Origin: Rhizobium sophorae
GTDB lineage: Bacteria; Pseudomonadota; Alphaproteobacteria; Rhizobiales; Rhizobiaceae
Direction: 5' to 3'
DNA length: 64,000 nucleotides
Assembly (NCBI RefSeq): GCF_013087515.1
Contig: NZ_JABFCN010000046.1
Coordinates: forward strand, 1-64,000
Below, piece after piece: positions 49,417 to 57,397 of the stretch. The translations under genes were made by a program, and so were the position numbers. Within the stretch, counting starts at the first letter, position 1. The number at the start of each line of letters is the position of its first letter. The notes below the pieces were generated by a model that was given only the letters and a program-made list of their open reading frames with translations, searched no databases and had not been told where the DNA came from.

Positions 49417-50016
49417 GTGACAACAAATTTTCTATCCTGTGTGCTTGCGGCGGTTTTCGCGTCGGTGCCGGCTGTGGCGCTGGCCGAGTGGCAGGCGGTC
49501 GAAGAGGTACGGCCCTATTCGATATCAGGCACCTCGGGGGCCGGGCTCTATGCATCGATCGGCGAGCGTGGGCCGAAGACCAGTGGCTTCGGCCGGGCTA
49601 TCGCGCATACGACGTTCAAGCTGACCTGGACCAGGAAATACGAACCGCAGGGAAATGCCTGCGTTATCGTGACCAACCGTCCGAAGCTCATCATCACCTA
49701 TACGCTGCCGAAACCATCCGCCGAGCTGCCAGCCGCCGTGAAGAGCAGCTGGGAGGGCTTCATATCAGGGGTGCAGGCGCATGAGCGGGTGCATGGCGAG
49801 ACCATCAAGGAGATGGTCAAGGAGATCGAGGCGATGAGCATCGGCCTCACCGTTGCCGACGATCCCGATTGCAAGAAGATCAGGATCGAGCTGACGCGGC
49901 GCCTCGGCGAGATCTCCCAAAGACAGCGCCAGCGCGGCCGCGACTTCGACAAGATCGAAATGGGTGACGGCGGCAATATCCAGCAGCTCATCCTCAAGCT
50001 GGTGAATGGGCCCTGA
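49417..50016 (+). CDS. Exported DUF922 protein with HExxH-like motif
   Basis: This protein of about 199 residues has a signal peptide (FLSCVLAAVFASVPAVALA) and a DUF922 domain: TFKLTWTRKYEPQGNACVIV, then AHERVHGETIKEMVKEIEAM, where HERVH is a zinc-protease-like HExxH motif. The family is annotated as predicted secreted Zn-dependent proteases; activity is unproven. GTG 49417 puts the signal peptide at the N-terminus; ATG 49345, 4 bp after the MFS stop, is an alternative that would bury it. Confidence 0.75.
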   Translation: MTTNFLSCVLAAVFASVPAVALAEWQAVEEVRPYSISGTSGAGLYASIGERGPKTSGFGRAIAHTTFKLTWTRKYEPQGNACVIVTNRPKLIITYTLPKPSAELPAAVKSSWEGFISGVQAHERVHGETIKEMVKEIEAMSIGLTVADDPDCKKIRIELTRRLGEISQRQRQRGRDFDKIEMGDGGNIQQLILKLVNGP

Positions 50017-50106
50017 GGGGGCCGAAGCGGATAACGGGCGACCTTCTCCGGGCGGTGCCTGGCAAGCCTCGGGTGCGGCTATCAGGCCGCAGCCAAATGC
50101 ATGGGC

Positions 50107-50823
50107 TCACCTTAGGCGCGGGCGCTTCGTCGCCATCAAGCCCTCGGTGAGTGCGTTCAGATCGCGGACAAGGGCTATCAGCTGTGGCAGCAAATCTATT
50201 TGATACCGCGGCGAGGGCAGCGAAGCGGGCCAGGCGTTTTTCGGGCCGAAATAGACGGCATGCATACCGGCGTTCTCTGCTCCAACAATATCGGCCTCGG
50301 GATTGTCGCCGACGAAGAGACAGCTGTCGACGGGCAGGTGGAGACGGCCGGCAGCCAGCTCGAAAATTTCCCGTGCCGGTTTGCGAAGGGCGATGTCTCC
50401 TGAAATGACCACCAGGTCGAGCCCTTCGTTCAGTCCCGCCGCCGCGATTTTCGGTCGCTGAACATTGCCTTCGCCATTGCTGACGACGCCGACTAGAACT
50501 CCGTATTGCTTCAGCGCCGAAATGGTCTGTCTTGCCCCTGAAATGGGGACAGCCATGCCGGGATACACTGTCTCGAAGTCATGGAAGAGGGCTGCAGCAA
50601 GGTCGCCGGGGAGACCGAATGTCTCCACCAGGCGCGGATAAAGATCGCGCTTTCTTACCAGGCCGGCCTTCTCCAGCTGCAGGAATTCAGCGATGTAGTC
50701 CTGTTCCTCGACACCGTGCTCGCCAAGACGAAACCGCTGATATTGGAGCGGCAGGAAGGTGAGGACGGTAGCGGTCTTGTCGATGAGGGTCTCGTCAAGA
50801 TCAAAAAGGACCGCTCTAATCAT
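50107..50823 (-). CDS. HAD-superfamily hydrolase
   Basis: This 238-residue haloacid-dehalogenase-type phosphatase has motif I DLDETLID (nucleophile D8, general acid D10), motif II VVSNGEG, motif III lysine in LRKPAREIFELA and motif IV GDNPEADIVGAENAG. A helical cap lies between motifs I and II, so it is a subclass I (Gph/YjjG-like) enzyme that probably dephosphorylates a small metabolite. Its substrate cannot be told. Confidence 0.85.
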   Translation of the reverse strand: MIRAVLFDLDETLIDKTATVLTFLPLQYQRFRLGEHGVEEQDYIAEFLQLEKAGLVRKRDLYPRLVETFGLPGDLAAALFHDFETVYPGMAVPISGARQTISALKQYGVLVGVVSNGEGNVQRPKIAAAGLNEGLDLVVISGDIALRKPAREIFELAAGRLHLPVDSCLFVGDNPEADIVGAENAGMHAVYFGPKNAWPASLPSPRYQIDLLPQLIALVRDLNALTEGLMATKRPRLR

Positions 50824-51037
50824 GGTGTCCCGCCCAATGCTTACTGGAAGGATTGTTCTGCAATGCCGGTAAAGCGGAAAACCGGATCTGGGTCAAACCT
50901 CACAAATCGAGTGAACGATCGACAGCGGCGCAGGCCAGAGATGGAAAGGCAGTTGAGCGCTTCGTCCCTGGACCTGCCTGGCCGCCGTCCTATCTCCTCC
51001 GCCATAACAAGGCGCAGCTACGCAAAGGAGGAGCGAG

Positions 51038-51391
51038 ATGTCCTATGTCGATGGTTTCATCGTCGCTGTGCCGAAAGCGAATATCGAGGTCTACAAGGAA
51101 TTCTCGACCTTCGCCGGCTCGATCTGGAAGGAATATGGCGCGCTCGAATATGTCGAATGCATCGGCGATGACGTGCCCCATGGCGAGTTGACCTCCTTTC
51201 CCCGCGCCGTGCAGGCGAAGGAGGACGAGGTGGTGGTGTTTTCCTGGATCGTCTACGGCTCGCGCCAGGAACGCGACGATATCAATGCCAAGGTGATGGC
51301 CGATCCCAGGCTCAAGGGCGACCAGTGGCAGATGCCGTTCGACGGCAAGCGGATGATCTACGGCGGCTTCGAGACGCTGCTCAAACTCTGA
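51038..51391 (+). CDS. DUF1428 family protein
   Basis: This 117-residue protein matches DUF1428 over its whole length: MSYVDGFIVAVPKANIEVYKEFS, YGALEYVECIGDDVPHG and a C-terminal PFDGKRMIYGGFETLL. It should have a ferredoxin-like dimeric barrel. A GGAGGAG ribosome site precedes the ATG. Function unknown. Confidence 0.87.
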   Translation: MSYVDGFIVAVPKANIEVYKEFSTFAGSIWKEYGALEYVECIGDDVPHGELTSFPRAVQAKEDEVVVFSWIVYGSRQERDDINAKVMADPRLKGDQWQMPFDGKRMIYGGFETLLKL

Positions 51392-51469
51392 TCGCCCGGG
51401 CAAGCTTGACTTGCGCCAAGCAGCGCGCCAACTCGCGACCCAGATGTCATCTCGAAGCAGGAGAGCGCC

Positions 51470-51892
51470 TTGCCCCAGACGATCCTCACCTTGTCCACAC
51501 GCGGACAAGGCCTTTACGAATTCACCCACCAGGCGGAGGCCTTCGTCAGCGCGTCGGGGCAGGAGGAGGGGCTTCTCACGGTTTTCGTGCGCCACACATC
51601 CTGCTCGCTGCTGATCCAGGAAAATGCCGATCCCGATGTGCGCACCGATCTTCTCGCCTTCTTCCGCCGCTTCGTGCCGCCGGCCTCCGATCCCGAGATG
51701 GGCTGGATCGTGCACAGGGCCGAGGGGCCGGACGATATGCCGGCGCATATCAAGGCGGCGCTGACGCAGGTCACGATCGGCATTCCCGTCGCCAGGGGGC
51801 GGTTGATGCTCGGTACCTGGCAGGGGCTCTATCTTTTCGAACATCGTGACCGGCCGCACCGGCGCGAAATCGTGCTGCATCTCAGCACCTGA
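51470..51892 (+). CDS. YjbQ family protein (UPF0047)
   Basis: This 140-residue protein has the YjbQ fold and conserved residues: VFVRHTSCSLLIQENADPDVRTDL, and TIGIPVARGRLMLGTWQGLYLFEHRDRPHRREIVL near the end. E. coli YjbQ has thiamine-phosphate synthase activity as a side reaction. The physiological role is unclear. It starts at TTG 51470 after an AGGAGAG ribosome site. Confidence 0.87.
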   Translation: MPQTILTLSTRGQGLYEFTHQAEAFVSASGQEEGLLTVFVRHTSCSLLIQENADPDVRTDLLAFFRRFVPPASDPEMGWIVHRAEGPDDMPAHIKAALTQVTIGIPVARGRLMLGTWQGLYLFEHRDRPHRREIVLHLST

Positions 51893-52015
51893 AACCGGAT
51901 TAATTCTTGTGAATGCAAAGTGAATGCCCGGTTCGAACGCCATTCAGTTTGCTGGGTCTACTGTCGAGACAATCCCTGAAGGGAGAGCTTGGAATTCAAT
52001 CGACGGAGACACAAC

Positions 52016-52321
52016 ATGACGCATTTCCTGACCAAGGCTTCGCTTGCCGCTCTGCTCGCCCTCTGCACTATTCCGGCCACTGTTTCCACGGCCGCCGCCG
52101 CCGGACCGCAGACGAGCTTTATCGTCGAGGCGCAATACCATCGTCCGATCCGCGGCTGCTCACCGATGCACGCTGTGCGCAAGGCGCGTGATTTCGGCCT
52201 GCGGAGAGCCCATATCTCCCGCATGTCGCCGCGCGTCGTCGTCGTCGCAGGGCGCGACCGCCGCGGCTGGGACAGGATCACCTTCGCGAATGTCCGCGGC
52301 TGCCCGCTGATCCGGCGCTGA
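52016..52321 (+). CDS. Small exported protein (first of a paralogous pair)
   Basis: This 101-residue protein has a signal peptide (MTHFLTKASLAALLALCTI, cleavage after about residue 29) and a mature domain with two cysteines (IRGCSPMHAVRKARDFGLRRAHI and FANVRGCPLI), probably disulfide-linked in the periplasm. The mature part is clearly similar to that of the next gene. No named family is recognised. Confidence 0.72.
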   Translation: MTHFLTKASLAALLALCTIPATVSTAAAAGPQTSFIVEAQYHRPIRGCSPMHAVRKARDFGLRRAHISRMSPRVVVVAGRDRRGWDRITFANVRGCPLIRR

Positions 52322-52330
52322 GGACTACAG

Positions 52331-52366
52331 CCGGAGGCGCCGATGCGGCGCTTCCGGTCCGTTTTT
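52331..52366 (+). terminator. Terminator after the first exported-protein gene
   Basis: CCGGAGGCGCC and GGCGCTTCCGG pair around a 5-base loop, followed within 5 bases by TTTTT. It lies 10 bp past the stop. Confidence 0.75.
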
Positions 52367-52498
52367 GCCTTGACGCTGACACTTTCAGCCGTCTCTTCTC
52401 TGACCTGTATGAGTGATTCCCAAATGACGCTTCGGCGTCATGCGGAGTAATGGGAGGGCGGCTCGACCGGCCCGACTTTCAAACGAAAAGGTTTTTCG

Positions 52499-52861
52499 AT
52501 GATGCAGTTTCTGGCAAAGGCGGGTCTTGCCGTCATGCTGACAGCCGGCACCCTGGCCGGTACGGTGGCCCCGGCCGCCGCCCAGTTGAATATCATTATT
52601 GGTGAGCCGGACCGTGGTCCGCCGCAGGATTACCGCCGTCCGCCTCCGGGTTATGACCGTCCGCCTTCAGGCTACGGCCGCCCGTCGCGCGGCTGCAATC
52701 CGCAGCTTGCCGAAAACCTCGCCCGGGATTACGGCTTTCGCCGCGCCCGGGTTGTCGACGTCACCCCGCGCCGCGTGATCGTCCAGGGCTGGACGCGTCG
52801 CGGCCCCGATGAAATGAGCTTCGGCAATGTGCGCGGTTGCCCCGCCTTGCGCCGCCGCTAA
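52499..52861 (+). CDS. Small exported protein (second of a paralogous pair)
   Basis: This 120-residue protein has a signal peptide (FLAKAGLAVMLTAGTLAGTVAPAAA), a Pro/Tyr/Gly-rich linker (DYRRPPPGYDRPPSGYGRP) and the same two-cysteine domain as the preceding gene (RGCNPQLAENLARDYGFRRARVVDVTPR...FGNVRGCPALRRR). The linker is the main difference and resembles those of cell-envelope proteins. A hairpin ATGACGC/GCGTCAT lies 58-75 bp upstream. Function unknown. Confidence 0.72.
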   Translation: MMQFLAKAGLAVMLTAGTLAGTVAPAAAQLNIIIGEPDRGPPQDYRRPPPGYDRPPSGYGRPSRGCNPQLAENLARDYGFRRARVVDVTPRRVIVQGWTRRGPDEMSFGNVRGCPALRRR

Positions 52862-52962
52862 TCGTTGGAAGAATACGCTCCCCCGTCTCCCCGATGCGGC
52901 GGCCACAACCGCCTTTGTCAGTCTCCCCGGATCGGCAAGGGCGGTTTTCTGTAAGGTCTTTC

Positions 52963-53002
52963 CTACAACGCCGCGCGTCCGAAAAGACGCGCGGCGTTAT
53001 AA
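52963..53002. repeat. Half copy of the composite element, acting as convergent terminator
   Basis: AACGCCGCGCGTC-CGAAAA-GACGCGCGGCGTT is a 13-bp perfect stem, equivalent to the second palindrome of the 25843 element. It lies between two convergent genes and could end transcription from both sides. Confidence 0.65.
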
Positions 53003-53005
53003 TGC

Positions 53006-53746
53006 TTATTGTTCGATGGCGAAGGTCACGGTGACGCTGACATTGTAATTGTTCTCGCCGCCCTGGACGGGAACGGCGGCGTCGGAGGCCTCCTTCATCA
53101 TCGTGGCGCGATAGACCGGCTGCGGCATGGCGCGCGGCACATTCTCGTTGATCTCGAGAATGCGGCCGAGCTTGACGCCGGCGGCTTCGCTCAGCGTCTT
53201 CGCCCTCTTGACGGCATCGGCGACGGCGGCCTTGCGTGCCTCTTCGATCGCGGCGTCCGGCTTGTCGTTGGTGAACTGGATTTCGCCGCCCTGGTTGATG
53301 CCGAGGCTGACGGACTGGTCGATCACCGCGCCGAGCTTGGCAAGATCGCGCAGCCTGACTGTGACCGAATTGATGGTCTGGTAGCCGATCAGCTGCGGCT
53401 GCTGCTGCTGGCCGTCGACCGGCTGCGGATAATTGTATTGTGGCTGGATGGAAAAGCCGGATGTCTGCAGATCGCGCTCGGCGATGCCGCCGCTCTTCAG
53501 CGCGGCAAGAACGTCGTTCATTGCCTTGTTGTTCTCATCGAGCGCTTCGCGGGCAGTTTTCGCCTGCTTGACGACGGCGAGATTGACGATTGCCATATCG
53601 GGAGCGACGGACGATTCGCCATCGCCGGTCACCGAAATCACCGGCTCGCGCGGTTTTGCCTCCTGCGCGAAGGCGGGCGCTGCGGCGGCGAGCGGCAGCG
53701 CCAGAAGGGCGGTCATCAGGACAGTTCTGGTATAGATCGGCGCCAT
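53006..53746 (-). CDS. SIMPL domain (DUF541) periplasmic protein
   Basis: This 246-residue exported protein has a signal peptide (LMTALLALPLAAAAPAFAQ) and a SIMPL/DUF541 domain: VISVTGDGESSVAPDMAIVNLAV, TSGFSIQPQYNYP, IGYQTINSVTVRLRDLAKLGAVID and ARKAAVADAVKRAKTLSEAAGVKLG. Bacterial members (Bp26 of Brucella, YggE of E. coli) form ring-like periplasmic assemblies and are linked to oxidative stress. Its gene converges on the exported-protein pair. Confidence 0.88.
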   Translation of the reverse strand: MAPIYTRTVLMTALLALPLAAAAPAFAQEAKPREPVISVTGDGESSVAPDMAIVNLAVVKQAKTAREALDENNKAMNDVLAALKSGGIAERDLQTSGFSIQPQYNYPQPVDGQQQQPQLIGYQTINSVTVRLRDLAKLGAVIDQSVSLGINQGGEIQFTNDKPDAAIEEARKAAVADAVKRAKTLSEAAGVKLGRILEINENVPRAMPQPVYRATMMKEASDAAVPVQGGENNYNVSVTVTFAIEQ

Positions 53747-53969
53747 GTTTTCATTCCTTGGTTGTCGTTTCCCGGAAGAGCTTTCTGTCGGTTGATTGTG
53801 AAGCTATTACGGCGGAAAAGACAGGCGCATGCGCAGCGAGAAAAAAATCTAAGGGGCGCACGCATTGGCGCTGAAACCGGAGGACGTCCGCCGACCCTTA
53901 AGAGCCGAAACGGCTGGACCGGAACCGAGGGCTCGCTATCATATGGCGACCATCGACGACGAGGAAGCA

Positions 53970-54389
53970 ATGTTCGAAACACTCGATCCCGTCCCGTCCG
54001 AGATCGCCACCGCGATTTCCGATGGCCTGAACGCCTTCAACGAGAGCGCTCAGATCAGACGCGAGGCCTTCGCTATCGTCTGGCGGGAGAACGGAAGGCT
54101 TGCCGGCGGGATAACGGCCTCCGTTTCCTTTTCGGTTCTTTTCATCGGCAATCTGTGGGTCGAAAAATCGCTGCGCCTGAGCGGCATCGGCAGGAAGCTG
54201 ATGGCGGCGGCGGAAGAAGAAGGGCGCCGCCGCGCCGCCGTTGTGGCCTGCGTCGACACGCTCTCGACCCAGGCCCCGGATTTTTACCCGAAGCTCGGAT
54301 ATGTCGAATTCGGCAGGGTCAGCGGGTATGCGGGAGGCCGGCCCGTTGACCGGATCTGGTTCCAGAAGGAATTTTCCGCCGCAACTTGA
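53970..54389 (+). CDS. GNAT-family N-acetyltransferase
   Basis: This protein of about 139 residues has a GNAT fold: AFAIVWRENGRLAGGITASVSF (beta strands 2-4), an acetyl-CoA-binding loop in KSLRLSGIGRKLMAAAEEEGRRR and a C-terminal YPKLGYVEFGRVSGYAGG. ATG 53970 is preferred for its GAGGAAG ribosome site; upstream in-frame starts (53943, 53865) would extend it. The acceptor is unknown. Confidence 0.82.
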   Translation: MFETLDPVPSEIATAISDGLNAFNESAQIRREAFAIVWRENGRLAGGITASVSFSVLFIGNLWVEKSLRLSGIGRKLMAAAEEEGRRRAAVVACVDTLSTQAPDFYPKLGYVEFGRVSGYAGGRPVDRIWFQKEFSAAT

Positions 54390-54489
54390 TCAGAAGCCGC
54401 TGGCGGCTTCCTGTCAGATATCAACTGAAATGACATTGGAGAACGTAATCGCAGGGGCAGACGAGTCTGTTGACTCGCCAATTGTCCTG

Positions 54490-54636
54490 CTAGGCGCCGA
54501 AATCGTCCATGAAGGATGGGTGGATAGCGGGCTTGCGCTCTTCGCGTGCGTCGCGAATACGCTGGGGAACCGCACCGAGACCAGCGACGAAGCGGGTCAG
54601 GAGATTGCGGTTGAAAAGTTTATGTATGGCACTCAT
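54490..54636 (-). CDS. Very small hypothetical protein (48 aa)
   Basis: A short reading frame encodes a basic, Arg-rich 48-residue protein (MSAIHKLFNRNLLTRFVAGL...) with codon use like that of the host. It starts in an AT-rich region suited to a promoter and has a weak ribosome site. It is the best-supported coding unit in an otherwise empty 500-bp gap, but no family is recognised. Confidence 0.4.
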   Translation of the reverse strand: MSAIHKLFNRNLLTRFVAGLGAVPQRIRDAREERKPAIHPSFMDDFGA

Positions 54637-54890
54637 GGCAGTTCACTCATTCTTTTTTTTGTTAGCCGGCAGCATATATTTTGCCCAGGCTGCCATAACA
54701 ATGGGCAATTTTGCATGACAGTTATGTGACGGTGCATGGCTTGGGCGGAGCAGGCCTAAAAAGCGATCACATTGGCGTTAGAAGCGGTCGCCGAGGGCGG
54801 TCGGCCGCTATAAATCCTCGTCTGTATTCGCCGTGGCATGGTAGATTGCCCGCTTGGGGTAAAACCATCCCCTCCGAAGGAGAAGCTCAG

Positions 54891-55088
54891 ATGAACCGAT
54901 TTCTCGCATTTATCGCGACCGGAACGCTGATCAGCCTTGCCTCGATCATCTCGGCCTGCACATCAACAAGCCCCGATCAAACTTCGTCGATCGGCGGCGG
55001 TTATGGCGGTTATTATGAGCGTCAGCCGCTTAATCCGGCCTGTGGGGGTGGATTCAGGCCGAGCGATGGACGCTCTTGTAGCTATTAG
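54891..55088 (+). CDS. Small putative lipoprotein
   Basis: This 65-residue protein has a lipoprotein signal (FLAFIATGTLISLASIISAC, lipobox ISAC with Cys23) and a short Gly/Tyr-rich mature part with two further cysteines (NPACGGGF, GRSCSY). A GAAGGAGAAG ribosome site precedes the ATG. It resembles small rhizobial outer-membrane or periplasmic lipoproteins of unknown role. Confidence 0.7.
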   Translation: MNRFLAFIATGTLISLASIISACTSTSPDQTSSIGGGYGGYYERQPLNPACGGGFRPSDGRSCSY

Positions 55089-55239
55089 AATTGCGTGCCA
55101 ATCAGGCATGAGGCCGCGCTAATAGCTGCACGGACGATCAGGAAACGCCCGCCGCCGAGATAGTCGGTTTTCCTGCTTGGGCCGTGCCGCAAATGAACAT
55201 CACCACCTTGGACTCCTGCTTGGCGCCCAAGGTTATCAC

Positions 55240-55449
55240 TCAGTGAAGCCCTTGCAGTCTGTTCCGCCGCTCTGCCAGCAGTTCATTTTGAACCAAATTC
55301 CTAGCATTGTCCGAAAGACCGTTCGGCCCGAGCAGACCAAGTTCGGTAAACCGCGCTTCAATTTCCTTAGGAATGCTATCCGCTTCGTGTTGGCAAAGGC
55401 GCACAAGCCACTTCCATTCGTCGCTAGTCATATCCCTGTGCACGACCAT
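55240..55449 (-). CDS. Small hypothetical protein
   Basis: This protein of up to 69 residues (MTSDEWKWLVRLCQHEADSI...ELGLLGPNGLSDNARNLVQN) has a GGGAGGGG ribosome-site-like sequence before its ATG. Its helical, soluble character and plausible composition favour coding. No family is recognised; ATG 55431 is an alternative start. It lies in a region of lower GC content near the tRNA. Confidence 0.45.
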   Translation of the reverse strand: MVVHRDMTSDEWKWLVRLCQHEADSIPKEIEARFTELGLLGPNGLSDNARNLVQNELLAERRNRLQGLH

Positions 55450-55750
55450 GAATTGCTACCCCTCCCGAGAACAACGACATCCATTAATCAGTACCACAAC
55501 TTCGATCGAAAGGCAGGTGGCTCGACTACCGCGTCGATCACGCGCGCATCAATTCGTAAAGCGCTGCACGAACCCGATGCTTCTGATCATTCTTAGGAAA
55601 TCTTCACCGGCCGATATTTGGCAACCGTCGCACATACTTCTTCTTGTTGCAGTCGCACCGGACAATCACCCGAACTCGCTTCTTGCGGCTGCCTTGATCG
55701 CCAGACGCGTTCGATCTCGGCAATCCCGCCCCTCTGTATGATGAAATGCT

Positions 55751-56333
55751 TCAGGACTGGCGACGCGGCGAGCGAGAGAACTTGGCCAATGGCGCGCGGG
55801 AACGGACAGAGGTCCTTTGTACCAATCCGCAAATGTCACAAGCGCTGGACGACGCAACAGCCCATTTCAGCGGTTCGAGGCTGTCAAATTCAGGCCGAGA
55901 AACGTCATTTTTGAGAGATTTTATGCCGGCTCTCATCCGAAAAAGGCCGTTGGTCGTCGGACCATTCTGTTCCGCCGTGGTGACAGCGTCGGCAATCAAT
56001 TCCAATGTAATCCGAGCGATCGCCGTGGCATCTACCACCCGCTTTGCCCTCAAGTAGACAGGAAGTTTCGCCTGCGCAATCGTTTCTCTGTGATGAGTTC
56101 GGACGTCGTTTACCTGTCGCGAAAGCACAATGAGAGTTGCGAGAGTAATGGCACCGCCGAACCAACCGCTAGAGGCGGACACCCATTGCCTGAGACAGTC
56201 GCCTTTGTCGTTCGGAGAACACAGCTTTTGAATGGAAAGGTAAGTCGGATTGAAGCCGACGCGATATGAAACTAATCGACGCAAAAACCGTGAGCGCGAT
56301 CCATACTCCATAGCGATCATACCAAGACTTCAT
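55751..56333 (-). pseudogene. Probably frameshifted membrane-anchored hypothetical gene
   Basis: A start with a strong GGGAGGGGGA ribosome site at 56333 opens MKSWYDRYGVWIALTVFA, which reads like a TM segment but soon runs into unlikely sequence. A second frame takes over near 56270 with FNPTYLSIQKLC, a second TM segment (SGWFGGAITLATLIVLSRQV) and a helical region to about 55870. Joining both frames gives a sensible two-TM protein, so a frameshift is likely. The 3' part also looks degraded, and fragments in other frames continue to about 55593. Family unknown. Confidence 0.4.
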
Positions 56334-56429
56334 TCCCCCTCCCTCAACTTCCGCAAGAGCATAGATAATGCTGCGCCACAATTACAAGGACCGCGGCAGA
56401 GCCACGAGGCGATTGAAACAAGGGCGGAG

Positions 56430-56505
56430 TGGTGGGCCCGGAGGGACTCGAACCCCCAACCAAGCGGTTATGAGCCGCCGGCTCTAACCATTGAGCTACA
56501 GGCCC
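56430..56505 (-). tRNA. tRNA with anticodon CAU, probably tRNA-Ile2
   Basis: A 76-nt cloverleaf includes an encoded CCA. Acceptor stem GGGCCTG pairs with CGGGCCC, the D arm is AGCTCAATGGTTAGAGC, the anticodon loop CTCATAA has CAU, and the T arm is GGGGGTTCGAGTCCCTC. The GGTTAGAGC...GCTTGGT pattern is like that of E. coli ileX, where C34 becomes lysidine to read AUA. Elongator tRNA-Met of related bacteria has a different anticodon stem, so Ile2 is favoured. Confidence 0.88.
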
Positions 56506-56702
56506 TGGCGCCGTGTCCGGCGCTGGGTGCCGGGGCAATGGTTCCCGCAGCACGGGTTCCGCTCTAACGCAAATCCTGAGGAGCCACAAGCGGGCAGCGC
56601 AAGCATCTGTGGACGATGCATATTTCGTGGGCAGCCACTGGAACCTTCTCCCGCGGGCTACACTTATCCAAGTCACATTCCGCATGAAGAGGGCGATCGC
56701 AG

Positions 56703-57071
56703 ATGGTGGCTTCGAACAGTGCCGTGGTGCTCATCGTGGAGGACGAGCCGCTGATCCGGTTCAATATTCTCGATGTGCTGGAGGAGGTCGGTCATGTGGC
56801 GCTGGAGGCGGCGAATGCCGACGAGGCTCTGGTGGTGCTGAAGGGCAGGCAGGATGTCGATATCCTGTTCACCGACGTCAATATGGCCGGGTCGATGGAC
56901 GGTCTCCAGCTTGCCAATCGGGTGAGGGCGATGCGGCCGAATATCGGCATCATCATCACCTCCGGCATGGTGCGGCTCGATCCGATGGCGCTGCCCGCCA
57001 ATACCGCCTTCCTGCCGAAGCCCTACATGCACGATACGCTGATTTCGACAATCGATTCTCTGATGACGTAA
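56703..57071 (+). CDS. Single-domain response regulator
   Basis: This 122-residue CheY-like receiver has no output domain: acidic pocket E13/D14, phosphoacceptor D58 (ILFTDVNMAGSMDG), switch Ser/Thr in IIITSGM and Lys106 in FLPKPY. The FTDVNMPGSMDGL-like motif is typical of a rhizobial receiver group associated with HWE/HisKA2 kinases. No kinase gene is in the window. It converges on cinS across a strong terminator. Confidence 0.88.
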   Translation: MVASNSAVVLIVEDEPLIRFNILDVLEEVGHVALEAANADEALVVLKGRQDVDILFTDVNMAGSMDGLQLANRVRAMRPNIGIIITSGMVRLDPMALPANTAFLPKPYMHDTLISTIDSLMT

Positions 57072-57099
57072 CGGCAATACCCGGATGACCGGACAGGGG

Positions 57100-57139
57100 C
57101 GCGCAGCCGCAAAACGGGGACTGTTTTTGCGGCTGCGCG
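57100..57139. terminator. Bidirectional terminator between the response regulator and cinS
   Basis: CGCGCAGCCGCAAAAAC-type stem: CGCGCAGCCGCAAAA pairs with TTTTTGCGGCTGCGCG across a 7-8 base loop. A-tract and T-tract flanks allow termination from both convergent genes. Confidence 0.8.
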
Positions 57140-57193
57140 CGAGGCGCCGGGAGACATGCTCGTCTTCAGGCGGGGCGGAGGGGAACCACACCC

Positions 57194-57397
57194 TCAGCTG
57201 AAGCTGCTCTTCAGCGCCTCGTTCTCGTGATGGGCCTTCTTCTCGTAGATCGTAAACAGCGCCATCGAAAGGAGATAGGAGAGGAAGGGATCCCCTATCT
57301 GCGTGGCGATGTCGCGGGATGCGAGAACATGGCGCTCCAGCGCGCCGATATCCTTCTGTATTGCGGTCTGCGTGGCGGTTTCAGCGAGGCGGTTCAT
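57194..57397 (-). CDS. cinS: CinS, small quorum-sensing regulator
   Basis: This 67-residue protein (MNRLAETATQTAIQKDIGAL...) follows cinI with a 4-base ATGA overlap and is therefore translationally coupled. In R. leguminosarum CinS is made together with the CinI signal and acts as an anti-repressor against PraR. It thereby links the cin system to the rhi and rai systems. Identity is based on its position, length and sequence; no DNA-binding motif is visible, in line with a protein-binding role. Confidence 0.85.
   Translation of the reverse strand: MNRLAETATQTAIQKDIGALERHVLASRDIATQIGDPFLSYLLSMALFTIYEKKAHHENEALKSSFS

Noticed and set aside
52424..52441. Hairpin ATGACGC-TTCG-GCGTCAT before the second exported-protein gene as a riboswitch
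   Set aside because: A single short stem-loop without conserved flanking motifs; not enough to name a regulatory RNA.
55593..55832. Open frame overlapping the 3' end of the frameshifted gene
   Set aside because: It may be a fragment of the same decayed gene, but nothing supports an independent start or function.
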